This document shows positions 1-10,808 of a stretch of DNA of 64,000 nt, one piece after another (the first letter of the stretch is position 1; each line of letters begins with the position of its first letter). Source of the DNA: Penium margaritaceum (lineage: Eukaryota > Streptophyta > Zygnematophyceae > Desmidiales > Peniaceae); assembly GCA_023375785.1 (NCBI GenBank), contig SZWC01001193.1:123417-187416 (forward strand), in the 5' to 3' direction. Below the pieces are notes generated by a model. That model was not told where the DNA came from. It saw nothing but the letters and a program-made list of their open reading frames with translations, and searched no databases. The position numbers were made by a program, and so were the translations under genes.

Positions 1-11
1 TGTGTGTGTGT

Positions 12-78
<67 letters not shown>
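1..78. repeat. (TG)n microsatellite
   Basis: An almost pure TG dinucleotide run opens the window, with single interruptions (TA near 15-16, CA near 79). It probably continues outside the window. No coding content. Confidence 0.97.
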
Positions 79-79
<1 letters not shown>

Positions 80-139
80 ATGTGAGGCCGACTTCTCATA
101 GGAAGGCCACTTCTGGAGGAACACATCTCGGAGCCATCA

Positions 140-688
140 TGGCCGGGTCCTGAGTTCCCGGTGGAGCACGAGGTGCCTCGCACGAGGCGCACTATGCGAG
201 AGTCCCCGGTGGCCTTCTATGCCATCTGTAGCTGCTGCAATGCACCACGCCAGCTGGGCATTCGCACGGTCCTGGATGTGATGGAATGGTCGCACCACCC
301 CGCCAGCGGAGCCGTGGAACAGTTTGGGCAGCCTTGGCTTCACAGGGTTCCCCCTGAGGATGAGTCCCGACTGGTGGAGAGTTGGCAGGAAGTCACGCGT
401 GACGTCTGATGCTGGGCCGCCAAAGCAGCTGAAGAATGGGCAGAGGCTTACCGGGCCTACCAACGCTACCAGCAGGGACTCCATCGCCTGCAGGAGGAGG
501 GCCGGATGCTAGCCAACTCCCGCGTGAGCCGTGGTGCAGACGGTCCCCTTGCACTTCACCGCGCTGTCACGAGGGGGCCCAACCAGCAGATTACCGGTCG
601 CACCGTCGTTGTGCCGAGGCAAGCTCCGGCGGATGATCCGTTGCTGGAAGAAGTTTACGGTTTGCGCGTTCTGTTGTGTGATGTTTAG
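140..688 (+). pseudogene. gag-type retroelement fossil, N-terminal-like fragment
   Basis: Two overlapping plus-strand coding stretches read as natural protein, not as repeat. The first contains CSCCNAPRQLGIRTVLDVM and PWLHRVPPEDESRLVESW; the second is a charged helical stretch (AEAYRAYQRYQQGLHRLQEE) followed by a basic, Gln-rich tail. This style resembles the poorly conserved front end of LTR-retroelement gag proteins, and a clear gag domain lies downstream on the same strand at 2834-3139. The link is inferred from style, strand and position only. The piece is broken and has no recognisable LTR. It could instead be a decayed host exon. Confidence 0.35.
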
Positions 689-1111
689 GATAGTAAATGT
701 GTGACCAGATATAGTCTGTTTCTTGTGTTCTTGGAAGATTGACTAAAGGATAGTTTGATTGATTGCTCATTCATTTCGACTACTCTAGCAGATATGCCCG
801 GTGAATGATTGACCGCATAGGCCACCTCGAATGGGCATATACACTAGAAGAATTGTGTTGAGTGCTCTAGTGTTTCATTACAATTTAATGTGAATCATGT
901 TGTGCCATGTGGAAGGACATGTGCGACATATGCTCCTGTGCTAGTTCGATTGATTATACACCAATGGAACAACAAAGGAAACCTAGTGTGTAGAAGGATC
1001 CCGTGGATGATAGTGACATTTGATTGACCATAAACAGTCACACGAGGTCACCAGAATTATCGAGGCATTGGATGGGTGGAAAACCTTTGAATAGAATAGC
1101 GATAGCGCAGT
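689..1111. other. AT-rich spacer with no recognised feature
   Basis: About 420 bases of unique-looking, moderately AT-rich sequence between two coding fossils. I see no long open frame, tandem repeat, LTR end or obvious splice pair. It could be an intron or decayed spacer. Confidence 0.5.
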
Positions 1112-1843
1112 GTGACTTGCAGGGAAGAGCGAATCCTCCCATGCTGTTGCACCCGGATTTGGTCGCTGGCGAATAAAGGGTATAAGAGTGTTAATGGTGC
1201 AGTGAGCGTGGACTCAATTATTTTCTGTGATGAGTGTGGCAGGTACCTTCAGATCGGTCTGCAATTCGACGTGGAGAATTCGGCATACATCCTACTGGCC
1301 GGAAAACTGGACAGGTACGGTCAATCATCCGATCGTCTGGTCCATCGGAAGACGGCATCGGAGGAAGGCACACCCAACGGACGACGTATGCAGCACGTTG
1401 CCGGTGACCCGTGGGACGCGACTAGGAGCTACATTGCCGGCAAATTATTCAACAACACCACAAATCTGCTCAGCGAGTGGACACGTGTCTGTGGCAATGA
1501 TGCCCCATGTGATCCATTGCTTGGAGTCAACAAACGCCACGATATAAGGCAAGCCGGCATCATACAATGCTACGAGATAAGCCCAGAGAACCTTCCGGGA
1601 CTGGACCCCAAGTTTGCATGCGATTCGGTGGATAATTGCTCCCCGCAACTGTATGACAAAGACAACAATATGGACCCCAAGGAAGAGGAGCTGTTCCATC
1701 TCCAACATATTGAAGAGCCCCGCTGGAAGGCCATTCGACAGGCACGCCTGACAAACCCGGTCAATGATGGGCCGAATGATGATGGGGCGGACCAACAAGA
1801 CAGAGTCCATGAACAAGATGACTCTGTGAAGGTGGAAGATTAA
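1112..1843 (+). pseudogene. unrecognised 243-residue coding stretch upstream of a gag domain
   Basis: A 243-codon plus-strand reading frame. Visible features are a Cys pair (FCDECGRYLQIGL, about residues 38-50), a middle part with GDPWDATRSYIAGKLFNN, scattered Cys residues, and a strongly acidic C-terminal tail rich in Asp, Glu and Asn. I do not recognise the family. The acidic, low-complexity end and the gag domain on the same strand about 1 kb downstream suggest the front part of a retroelement polyprotein. A host-derived gene fragment is the alternative. The start is uncertain because no upstream signal decides it. Confidence 0.35.
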
Positions 1844-1936
1844 GTTTCAGACACGGAGGAGGAGCCTGCCGAAGATGAAGAGCCGATTTTACTCCAAAAG
1901 GTTGTCACACCCAACGGAACGACCTTATAGGAGGTC

Positions 1937-3139
1937 ATGGACATGACGCCTGCACAAGAGGTGTCGCAGCGCCTCGAGTTCTCCATATCAAGGAGGTCCT
2001 CTCCAGCCCCTTCCATCGCTGGTGTAGGGGAATATGAGGTATCACCTCATCTCCAGGATGACCAGGAGGAAGAGGATGAGATATCGCTGGATCATCCTTC
2101 GGTGCAGGCCCTACATGGCATGCACCAACCAGTTTTCTTCGGTCGGCGAGATTCTCCGTCTCAACCGACTCTCAACCCACAACGACCAGCTTCTGAAAGC
2201 GGCATACCCTTGCCGCGTGCCAGGAAGGCCTCAGAGGTTGTGGAGCAGTGAGATATGGGAAGTCAGCAGCAAGGGAAGTCCACGGTGCATCCACGTCGCC
2301 CAGAACCGGTGCCCACTACCCTTCAGGGACGGAACCTCTCAAGGATCCCTCAACCTGACAAGGCATCTCTCGACCCTGTCCGACTGCGCCGGAGGGATGT
2401 TCCTGTCCAGAAGGGGGTCAATGTTCCTTCCAAGATGGGAATGCCGGAGCCAGTGCAAGCTACTGCTAGGACACGGACCCCGTTGATTGTCCCTCAGATG
2501 ATGCACACTCTGCCCCCAAGCAAGTTAGTCATGCCACCTCATTGCCAAAAAAGCAAGGTGGCGGCCGTTCCAACCGCAACACGATCTCAGTAGCGATCCC
2601 GAGCAACTGTTGGGTTAACTAGCCGAGGGCGACAATCCCTGGCTCATGGCAGCAACCAGTATGCCATACGAGTAAAGGCAAGCTCAGCAGGGAAGCACAT
2701 GGCGAGTTCAGGACTGGGAGGGACCAATGGAGGACGGGTTTGGCCAAAGGGAGTGGCTTCATAAGCCGCCGCGAGACCAATTGGCCTAGCGCAGGCACAC
2801 TGTCCTCACCTGGGTGCTCCGGCTTGGACACAGGTGCGAGTGGTGCCTACAAAAGAACTCACCTTGACCGTAGCCACGAAATCTTCCTACACTCCCCCAA
2901 AGCTTGATGTATTCAAAGGTGAACCAGAAGAGGACCCAGCGATGTGGCTGTCCAAGATGGGCACTTGCCTAGACTATGGGCTGTTGTCTCCTGACTACAT
3001 TGTCCCTGCAGTACACCTATCGCTTCAAGGGAAGGCTCTGGAGTGGCTCACTGCAGCGAATAAGGAACGACCGTTTGCGGATTTTGATGACCTGGCAAAG
3101 AGAATGGCCAAGCGGTTCGACCCGATGAGCCTGGAATGA
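1937..3139 (+). pseudogene. Ty3/gypsy-like gag fossil
   Basis: The part at 2834-3139 contains the typical front of a retrotransposon gag domain: PPKLDVFKGEPEEDPAMWL, then HLSLQGKALEWL and FDDLAKRMAKRFDP. The arrangement parallels the gag of the large element elsewhere in this window (LDIFKGIPEEDPWTWL, KLHLQGATEDWY near 36.9-37.1 kb), so it belongs to the same broad superfamily but not the same subfamily. The 1937-2593 portion is Pro/Ser/Gln-rich linker, as expected upstream of this domain. No protease, polymerase or LTR is attached. The fossil is cut off just before the 11-bp array starting near 3220. It is broken in several places and looks old. Confidence 0.6.
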
Positions 3140-3219
3140 GCAAAACTGCCGAAGGCTGGAGTGAAAATCAAGTTGCACAATTACAAGTTCACGAAGATCT
3201 CCACACTGTCCCGAGGCAT
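3140..3219. other. junction between gag fossil and 11-bp array
   Basis: Short transition that still resembles gag coding (a Lys/Arg-rich stretch) before the first GGCATTG-type units appear near 3215-3225. Confidence 0.4.
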
Positions 3220-4073
3220 TGTCAATCATTTCCGAGGTATTTCCATGTTTTCCCATGCATTACTGGACATTATACAGGTATTGATGGGCAGTAACAGGCA
3301 TTGACATGCATTGCCAGGCACTGCAAGGCATTGCCCAGGCATTCCTAGGCATTGCACAGGCATTGCAAGGCATTGTCCGGGCATTACCACGCATTGCACT
3401 TGCATAGCCAAGAATTTCCAGGCATTGCCAAGGTATTGCCAGGCATTGCCAGACATTTCCTGCCATTTCCCACGCATTTCTAGGCATTGCAAGGCATTGC
3501 AAAGCATTGCCATGCATTGCCCACACATTGCGGGGCATTGCCAGGAATTCCCAGGCATCACTAGGCATTGCCAGGCATTGCCAGACATTTCCTGACATTG
3601 CCCATGCATTTCTAGGCATTACAAGGCATTGCCAAGCATTGCCATGCATTGCCCACACATTGCGAGGCATTGCCATGCATTTATAGGCATTGCTGAGGCA
3701 TTGCCCATGCATTTCCCAGGCATTGCAAGGCATTGCTAGCCCTTTCTAGGCATTGTCGAGGCGTTGTCAGGCATTGCCAAGGCATTGCCACGCATTGCCG
3801 CACATAGCCACGCAATGCCATTGTCCAACTACTGTCAGGCATTGCCCAGGCATTGCCAGGAATTTCCCAGGCCAATTCCTAAGCAATGCATGGGCATTGC
3901 AACGCATTTCCCAGGCACTTTTGGGCATTGCCGAGGCATTGCCAGGCATTTCTAGGCATTTTCTGGCATTTTCCAAGCATTGCAAGGAATTATTGAGGCA
4001 TTTTGAGGCATTTCCAGGCATTTTCTGGCATTGTTCAGGCATTGCCAGGTGTTTCCAGGCATTTCCAGGCATT
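3220..4073. repeat. 11-bp tandem array (GGCATTGCCAG type)
   Basis: About 850 bases of degenerate copies of an 11-bp unit near GGCATTGCCAG, roughly 77 copies. The core GGCATTGCC is an odd-length near-palindrome (GGCA-T-TGCC). Copies vary at the bases after GGCATT. Because 11 is not a multiple of three, most frames translate as an 11-residue peptide repeat on both strands; these are not genes. The array runs without a spacer into the 13-bp array. Confidence 0.92.
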
Positions 4074-7000
4074 TCCGAGTCCCCGATCCGAGTCCCCAAT
4101 CTGAGTCTCCAATCCAAGTCCCCGATCCGAGTCCCTGATCCATGTCCCTGATCCAAGTCCCAGATTGGAGTCCCCAATCGGACTCCCTAATTGGAGTCCC
4201 AGATTAGAGTCCTGATCCAAGTTCCTGATGGGAGTCCTCGATCCAAGTCCCTGATCCAAGTCCTCGATCTGAGTCCGTGATCAAAGTCCCTAATCCGAGT
4301 CCCCAATCCGGGTCCCTGATTTGAGTCCGCGATCCGAGTCCCCAATCGGAGTCTCTGATTTGAGTCCTTGATCCGAGCCTCTGATTCAAGTCCCAGTCCA
4401 AGTCCCCGATCCAAATCCCTGATCCGAATCTTCGATTCGAGTCCGCGATCCATGTCCCCGATCAGATTCCTTCATCCGTGTCGGCGATTCAAGTCCCCGA
4501 TCCTAGTCTGTTATCCTAGTTCCCGATACAAGTCCCCGATCCATGTCCCCAATGCGAGTCCCCAAACTGGGTCCCCGATCCGAGTCCCTAATCCGAGTCC
4601 CCAATCGGAGTCCTCGATCCGAGTCCCTGATGTAAGTCCCCGATCCAAGTCCATGATACGCGTCCCTGATCCGAGTTCCTGATCCGAGTCCCCAATCCGA
4701 GTCCACAGTCCGGGTTCCCGATCTGAGTCCCCGATCTGAGTCCCTGATCTGAGTCCCCGATCCAAGTCCCTGATCCTGGTCCCCGATCGGAGTCCCTGAT
4801 CTGAGTCTCTAATCCAAGTCCCCAATCCAAGTCCCCGATCTGAGTTCTCGATTTGAGTCCCCGATCCGAATCCCCAATCCGAGTCCCCGATTTGAGTCCC
4901 GGATCCGAGTCCTTAATCTGAGACCCCGATTTGAGTCCGTGATCCGTGACCCCAATACGAGTCCTTGATCCGATTCCCCCATCTAAGTTCCCACTCTGGG
5001 TTTCCAATACAAGTCCCCGATCCAAGTCCTCAATCTGAGTCCTCGATCCAAGTCCCCGATTTGAGTCCCCGATCTGAGTCCCCGATCCAGTCCCCAATGT
5101 GAGTCCTCAATCCGAGTCCCCGATCCAAGTTCTTGAGCTGAGTCCCTGATCCCAGTCCCTGATCTGAGTCCCCAATCCGGGTCCTTTATCCGAGTCCCTA
5201 ATCCGACTCCTCGATTTGAGTTCCCGATCCGAATCCCCAATCCCAGTCCTTGATCCAAGTCCCCAATCTGAGTCCCTTGTCTGAGTCCCCCATCCGAGTC
5301 CCCGATCCGAGTCCCTGATCCGTGTCCCCGGCCCGAGTCCCCAATTGGAGTTTCTGATCTGGTTCCCTGATCCAACTCTTCCGTTCTGAGTCCCTGATCC
5401 GAGTCCTGGACATGAGTTCTCGATCCGAATCCCCAATCCAAGTCCCCGATCTGACTCCCCGATCCGAGTCCCCGATCTGAGTCCCCGATCTGAGTCCTCA
5501 ATCCAAGTCCCCAACGTAAGTCCTTGATCCGAGTCCATCAGACGAGTCCCTGATCTGAGTTCCTGATCCAAGTCCCCAATCCGCGTCCTCGATCCGAGTC
5601 CCTGATCCGAGTCCCCAATCCAAGTCCCGGATCCAAGATCCTGACCTGAGTCCCGGATCCAAGTCATCGATCCAAGTCCTTCATCAGAGTCCCCCATCCA
5701 AGTCCCCGATCTGAGTCCCCATTTCAAATCACTGATCCGAGTCCTCGATCCAAGTCCGCAATCCGAGTCCCCGATCCGAGACCCCAATCTGGGTTCCTAA
5801 TCCAAGTCTCCAATCCGAGTTTCCGATTCTTGCCCCCAATCCAAGTCACCGACCCCAGTCCCCAAACCAAGTCCCCGATCCAAGTCCCCATTTTGGTCCC
5901 TCAGTCCCAGTTGCTGATCCGAGTCCCTGATCCGAGTCGATGATCCGAGTCCCCGATCCGAGTCCTCGATCTGAGCCCCAATTCGAGTCCCCGATCCAAG
6001 TCCCCGATCTGCGTTTTCAATCTGAGTCCCTCATCCGAATCCCGATCGGTGTCCCCAGGCCGAGTCCCTGATCCAAGTCCCCGATCTAAGTCCCCGATGT
6101 GAGTCCTTGATCCAAATCCCCGATCCGAGTCCCCGATCCGAGTCCCCGATCCAAGTCCCCGACCAGTGTCCCTAGTCCAAGTCCCCGATCCGAGTCCCCG
6201 ATCCGCGTCCCCGATCCGAGTCCTTGTCTAAGTTCCCGATCCGAGTCCCCAATCCGAGTCCCCAATCCAAGTCCCCAATCCGTGTCCTTAATCCGACTTC
6301 CCAATCCAAGTCCTGATCCAAGTCCCTTATCTGAATCCATGATCCGAGTCTCCGATCCGAGTCTCCGACCCGAGTTCTTGATCCAAGTCCTTGATCGGAG
6401 TCCTTGATTCGAGTCCCCGATCTGAGTCCCTGATCCAAGTCCCCAATCCAAGTCCCCGATCTGAGTCCCCAATCCGAGTCCCCAATCCAAGTCCTTGACC
6501 AGAGTCCCCGATCCGAGTCCCCGATCTAAGTCCCTGATTTGAGTCCCCGATCTGAGTCCCCGATCCGAGTTCCTGATCCGAGTTCCAGATTTGACTCCCC
6601 AATCCAAGTTCCCGATCTGAGTCCCCAATCCAAGACCTTGATCCGGGTCCTTGATCCGAGTCCTCAATCCCTTTACCGAAACCAAGTCCCTGATCTGAGT
6701 CTTCGATCTGAGTTCCTAATCCGAGTCCCCGATCCCAGTCCCCGATTCCAGTCCCTGATTAGAGTCCTCGATCCAAGTCCCCGATCGGAGTCCTTGATTG
6801 GAGTCCCTGATCCGAGTCCCTCATCTGATTCACCGGTCCCAGTCCCTGATCCGAGTCCCCAATCAGAGTCCCCGATCCGAGTCCCCCATTGGAGTCCCTG
6901 ATCGGAGTCCTCGATCTGAGTCCCTAATCCGAGTCCTGGATCCGAGTTCCTGACCTGAGTCCCGGATCCAAGTCCTCGATCCGAGTCCTTGATCCGAGTC

Positions 7001-10000
7001 CCCGATCCGAGTCCCCGATCTGAGTCCCCAGTCCAATTCACCGATCTGAGTCCTTGATCCAAGTCGGCAATCCGAGTCCCCGATCTGAGTCCCCAATCCG
7101 AGTCCCCGATCCGAGACCCCAATCCGGGTTCCTAGTCCAAGTCTCCAATCCGAGTTTCCGATTCTTGCCCCAATCCAAGTCACCAACCCCAGTCCCCAAA
7201 CCAAGCCCCCGATCCAAGTCCCCAATCCAAGTCCCCGATCCGGTCCCTGAATCCAAGTTGCTGATCCGAGTCCTTGATCCGAGTGCATGATCCCAGTCCC
7301 TGATCCGGGTCCTCGATCCGAGTCCCCGATTCGAGTCCCTCATCCGAGCCCCGATTGGAGTCCCCAGGCTGAGTCCCTGATCCGAGTCCCTGATCTCAGT
7401 CCCCGATGTGAGTCCTCGATCCGAGTCCCCGATCCAAGTCCCCAATCCAAGTCCCCGATTGGTGCCCCTGGTCCGAGTCCCCGATCCGAGTCCCCAATCC
7501 GCGTCCCCGATCCGAGTCCCTGTCTAAGTCCCCGATCCGAGTCCCTGATATGAGTCCCCAATCCAAGTCCCCAATCCATGTCCATGATCCGAGTCCCCAA
7601 TCCAAGTCCTGATCCGAGTCCCTCATCTGAGTCCATAGTCCGACTCTCTGATCAGATTCCCCGATCTGAGTCTCCGACCCGAGTTCTTGATCTAAGTCCT
7701 TGATTATAGTCCCCTATCCGAGTCCCTAATCCGAGTCCACGATCCAAGTCCCCGATCCGAGTCCCCAATCTGAGTCCCCAATCCAAGTCCTCAACCAGAG
7801 TCCCCGATCCGAGTCCCTGATCCGAGTCCCTGATTCGAGTCCCTGATCCGAGTCCCCAATCCGAGTTCCTGATCCGAGTTCCAGATTGGACTCCCTAATC
7901 CGAGTTACCGATCTGAGTCCATGATCCGTGTCCCTGATCCAAGTCCTAGATCCCTTTACCTAAACCAAGTCCCTGATCCAAGTCTTCAATCCGAGTCTTT
8001 GATCTGAGTCCCTAATCCGAGTCCCCGATCCGAGTCCCCGATTCCAGTCCCTGATTTGAGTCCTCGATCCAAGTCCCTGATCCGAGTCCCTGATCCGAGT
8101 CCCCGATCTGAGTCCCCAATCCGAGTTTACGACCCGAGTCCCTGATCCGCGTTCTTGATCCAAGTCCCTGATCCAAGAACACGATCCGAGTCCCTGATCC
8201 AAGTCTCCGATCCAAGTCCCCCATCCAAGTCCCCGACCGGATTTCTCGATCTAAGTCCCCAATCTGAGTCCCCGATCCGAGTTCCCGATCAGAGTCCCCG
8301 ATCTGAGTCCCTGATCCAAGTCCCCGATCCAAGTCCCTGGTCCGAGTTCCTGATTGGAGTCCTCAATCAGAGTCCCCGATCCAAGTCCCCGATCCAAGTC
8401 CCCGATTCGAGTCCCGATCTGAATCTCCAATCCAAGTTCCTGCCCAATTGAGTCCCCAATTAAAGTCCCCGATCCGAGTTCCGGATCTGAGTTCCCAATC
8501 TGAGTCCGTGATCGGAGTCCCTGATTCCAGTCCCGGATACAAGTTCCTGATCAAAGTCCATGGTCCAAGTTCCCGACTCAAGTCCCTGATCCCAGCCCCC
8601 GTTCGGAGTCCCTGATCTGAGTGCCCGATCCGAGTCCCTAATTGGGGTCCCCGATCCGAGTCCCTGATCCGAGTCCCCGATCGGAGTCCTCGATCCGAGT
8701 GCCCGGTCCAAGTCCCTGATGCGAGTCCATGTTCCATATCTCCGATCCGAGACCCCGATCCAAGTTCCCAATTGGAGTCCCCGATCTGAGTCCCAGATTC
8801 AAGTGCCCGATCAGAATCCCTGATCCAAGTCCCCGATCCAAAACCTAGATCCGAGTCCCCGATTGGAGTCCCCTATCCGAGTCCCTGATCTGAGCCCCCG
8901 ATCCGGTCCCACGTCCAAGTCTTCGATCTGAGGCCACGATTCCTGTCCCATATCCGAGTCCCTGATCCTAGTCCCCGATCCGAGTCCCCAATCCGAGTCC
9001 CCAATCCGAGTCCCCGATCCGAGTCCCTGATCCGAGTCCCGATCCAAGTCCCGGATCAGAGTCCCCGATCTGAGTCCTCGATCGGGGTCCCCAATCAGAG
9101 TCCCCGATCCGAGACCCCGATCCGAGTGCCCGATCCGAGTCCCGACCCGAGTCCTTGATCCGAGTCCCTGATCCGAGTCTCCCATCTGAGTTCCTGACCC
9201 GGGTCCCGGATCCAAGTGCTCGATCCAAGTCCTCGATCCGAGTCCCTGATCTGAGTTCTCGATCTGAAATCCCAATCCAAGTCACCGATCCGAGTCCTTG
9301 ATTTAAGTCCACAATCTGAGTCCCCAATGCGAGTCTCCAATCCGAGTCCCCAATCCAAGACCCCGATCTGGGTTCCCGATCCAAGTCTCCAATCCGAGTT
9401 CCCGATTCTTGCCCTCGATCCAAGTCCTTGATTCCAGTCCCCAAACCAAGTCCCCGATCCGAGACCCCAATCTGATCCCTCAATCTGAGTTGCTGATCCG
9501 AGTCCCTGATCGGAGTCTCCAATCCCAGTCCCCAATGTGAGTCCTAGGTCCAAGTCCCCGATCTGAGTCCTTGATCCAAGTCCCCAAATCGAGTCCCCAA
9601 TCTGAGTCCCCGATCTAAGTCCCTTATCCGAGTCGATGATCCGAGTCCCCGACCCGAGTCCCTGATGGATGCTCTTGATCCCAGTCCCTGATCTGAGCCC
9701 CCGATCAGAGTCCCCGGGCCGAGTTCCTGATCCGAGTCCTTGATCTGAGTCCTCGATGCGAGTCCCTAATCTGGGTCCCCGATCCGAGTCCCCAATCACA
9801 GTCCCCGATCCGCATATGCGATCCGAGTCCCCGATCCGAGTCCCAGATCTGAGTCACCGATCCGAGTCCCCAATTTAAGTCCCCGATCCAAGTCCTCAAT
9901 CCGAGTCCCTGATCCGAGTCCCCGATCAAAGTCCCCAATCCAAGTCCTTGATCCGAATCACCAATCTGAGTCCCCGATTCAAATCCTTGACCAGAGTCCC

Positions 10001-10168
10001 CGATCCGAGCCCCTGATCCGAGCCCCCAATTTGAGTTCCTGATCTGAGTTTCCGATCCGAGTTCCCGATTGGAGTTCCCAATTGGAGTCCCCAATCCGAG
10101 TTCCCCATTCGAGTCCCCGATCTGAGTTCCTGATCCAAGTCCCCGATCCCAGTACCCAAACCAAGTCC
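4074..10168. repeat. 13-bp tandem array (GAGTCCCCGATCC type)
   Basis: About 6.1 kb of degenerate GAGTCCCCGATCC units, roughly 470 copies. Common variants change CCCCGATCC to CCCCAATCC, CCCTGATCC, CCTCGATCC or CCCCGATCT. The unit is not a multiple of three, so several frames on both strands stay open and give a 13-residue repeat (DSDRGLGSGTRIG type). Larger blocks recur: the unusual segment containing GATTCTTGCCC appears at 5825, 7160 and 9404, and CCCTTTACC at about 6669 and 7952, pointing to a higher-order repeat of about 1.3 kb. Confidence 0.95.
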
Positions 10169-10808
10169 TGTCAGGCAGGCTTCTGCCGCTAGTCCACGGA
10201 GGAGCCAGTCTGCGACAGAGTGAAGGACTGAGGACCGCGGAATGCACGCTGGCTCCCGCGGTAAGCGCGGTCCAGCATGCGGGTAGCGTGGACGGCAGCA
10301 GAGGTGAAAGAGGGGGGAAGAAGTGGCGGGAAGATCCGCGGTGGAAGGGGAAGAAGGGCCGAACTGTAGGAAGACATGCAATCACGAAGCTGATCAAGCG
10401 GAAGACGCAGAACGGCAGACGAGCGGAGCAATCAAGGGAGCAACGGCAAATCAGCAGTGGGGTCGTCGCGCCAATCAAGGAGGAGCACCCGGAGGATGCA
10501 CCGCAGATGATGAAGATTTAAGGAAGAACACGCAAACCGCGTGAACGAGCCGCGGAGGTAGAAGAGGAATTCAGTAGGGGAAGAACAACAAAGATGTTCC
10601 CCTGTGTGCTTGCGGACGAGACCCGCGGTGCAGAGGTGCACCGTGCGGAGTCCAAAGTAGGAGGAAAGAGAATGACATGTGAGGGACAAGACCCACGGCG
10701 TGCAAATATGCCGTGTGGAGTACTAAGTAGATAAGGCCTAGGTAGCAGTAGAAAAAGGTTGTCTTGAATGAGGACTCCGCATTCCATGTACTCAACCTCC
10801 TGTTATTG
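10169..10808 (-). mobile_element. truncated LTR of the large gypsy-like family
   Basis: It begins TGTCAGGCAGGC, matching the TGTCAGG start of the 15-kb element's LTR read on the minus strand. Read in reverse complement, its body matches the solo LTR at 53365-54486 closely (shared stretches around ACTCCACACGGC, GGGTCTCGTCC, CCGCGGCTTG and TTCTTCCTT) and the 15-kb element's LTRs more loosely. At about 640 bp it is roughly half the length of the complete LTRs. It lies exactly between the 13-bp array and the 190-bp satellite. No internal region or target duplication is visible. Confidence 0.7.

Noticed and set aside
3226-4177. Met/Cys/Trp-rich repeat frames (MPGNAWQCLA type), both strands
   Set aside because: Translation of the 11-bp array; not a gene.
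4588-10164. Long minus-strand frames with a 13-residue Gly/Asp/Arg repeat, resembling structural or ice-binding repeat proteins
   Set aside because: Direct product of the 13-bp DNA repeat; equivalent frames exist in several phases and on the plus strand.
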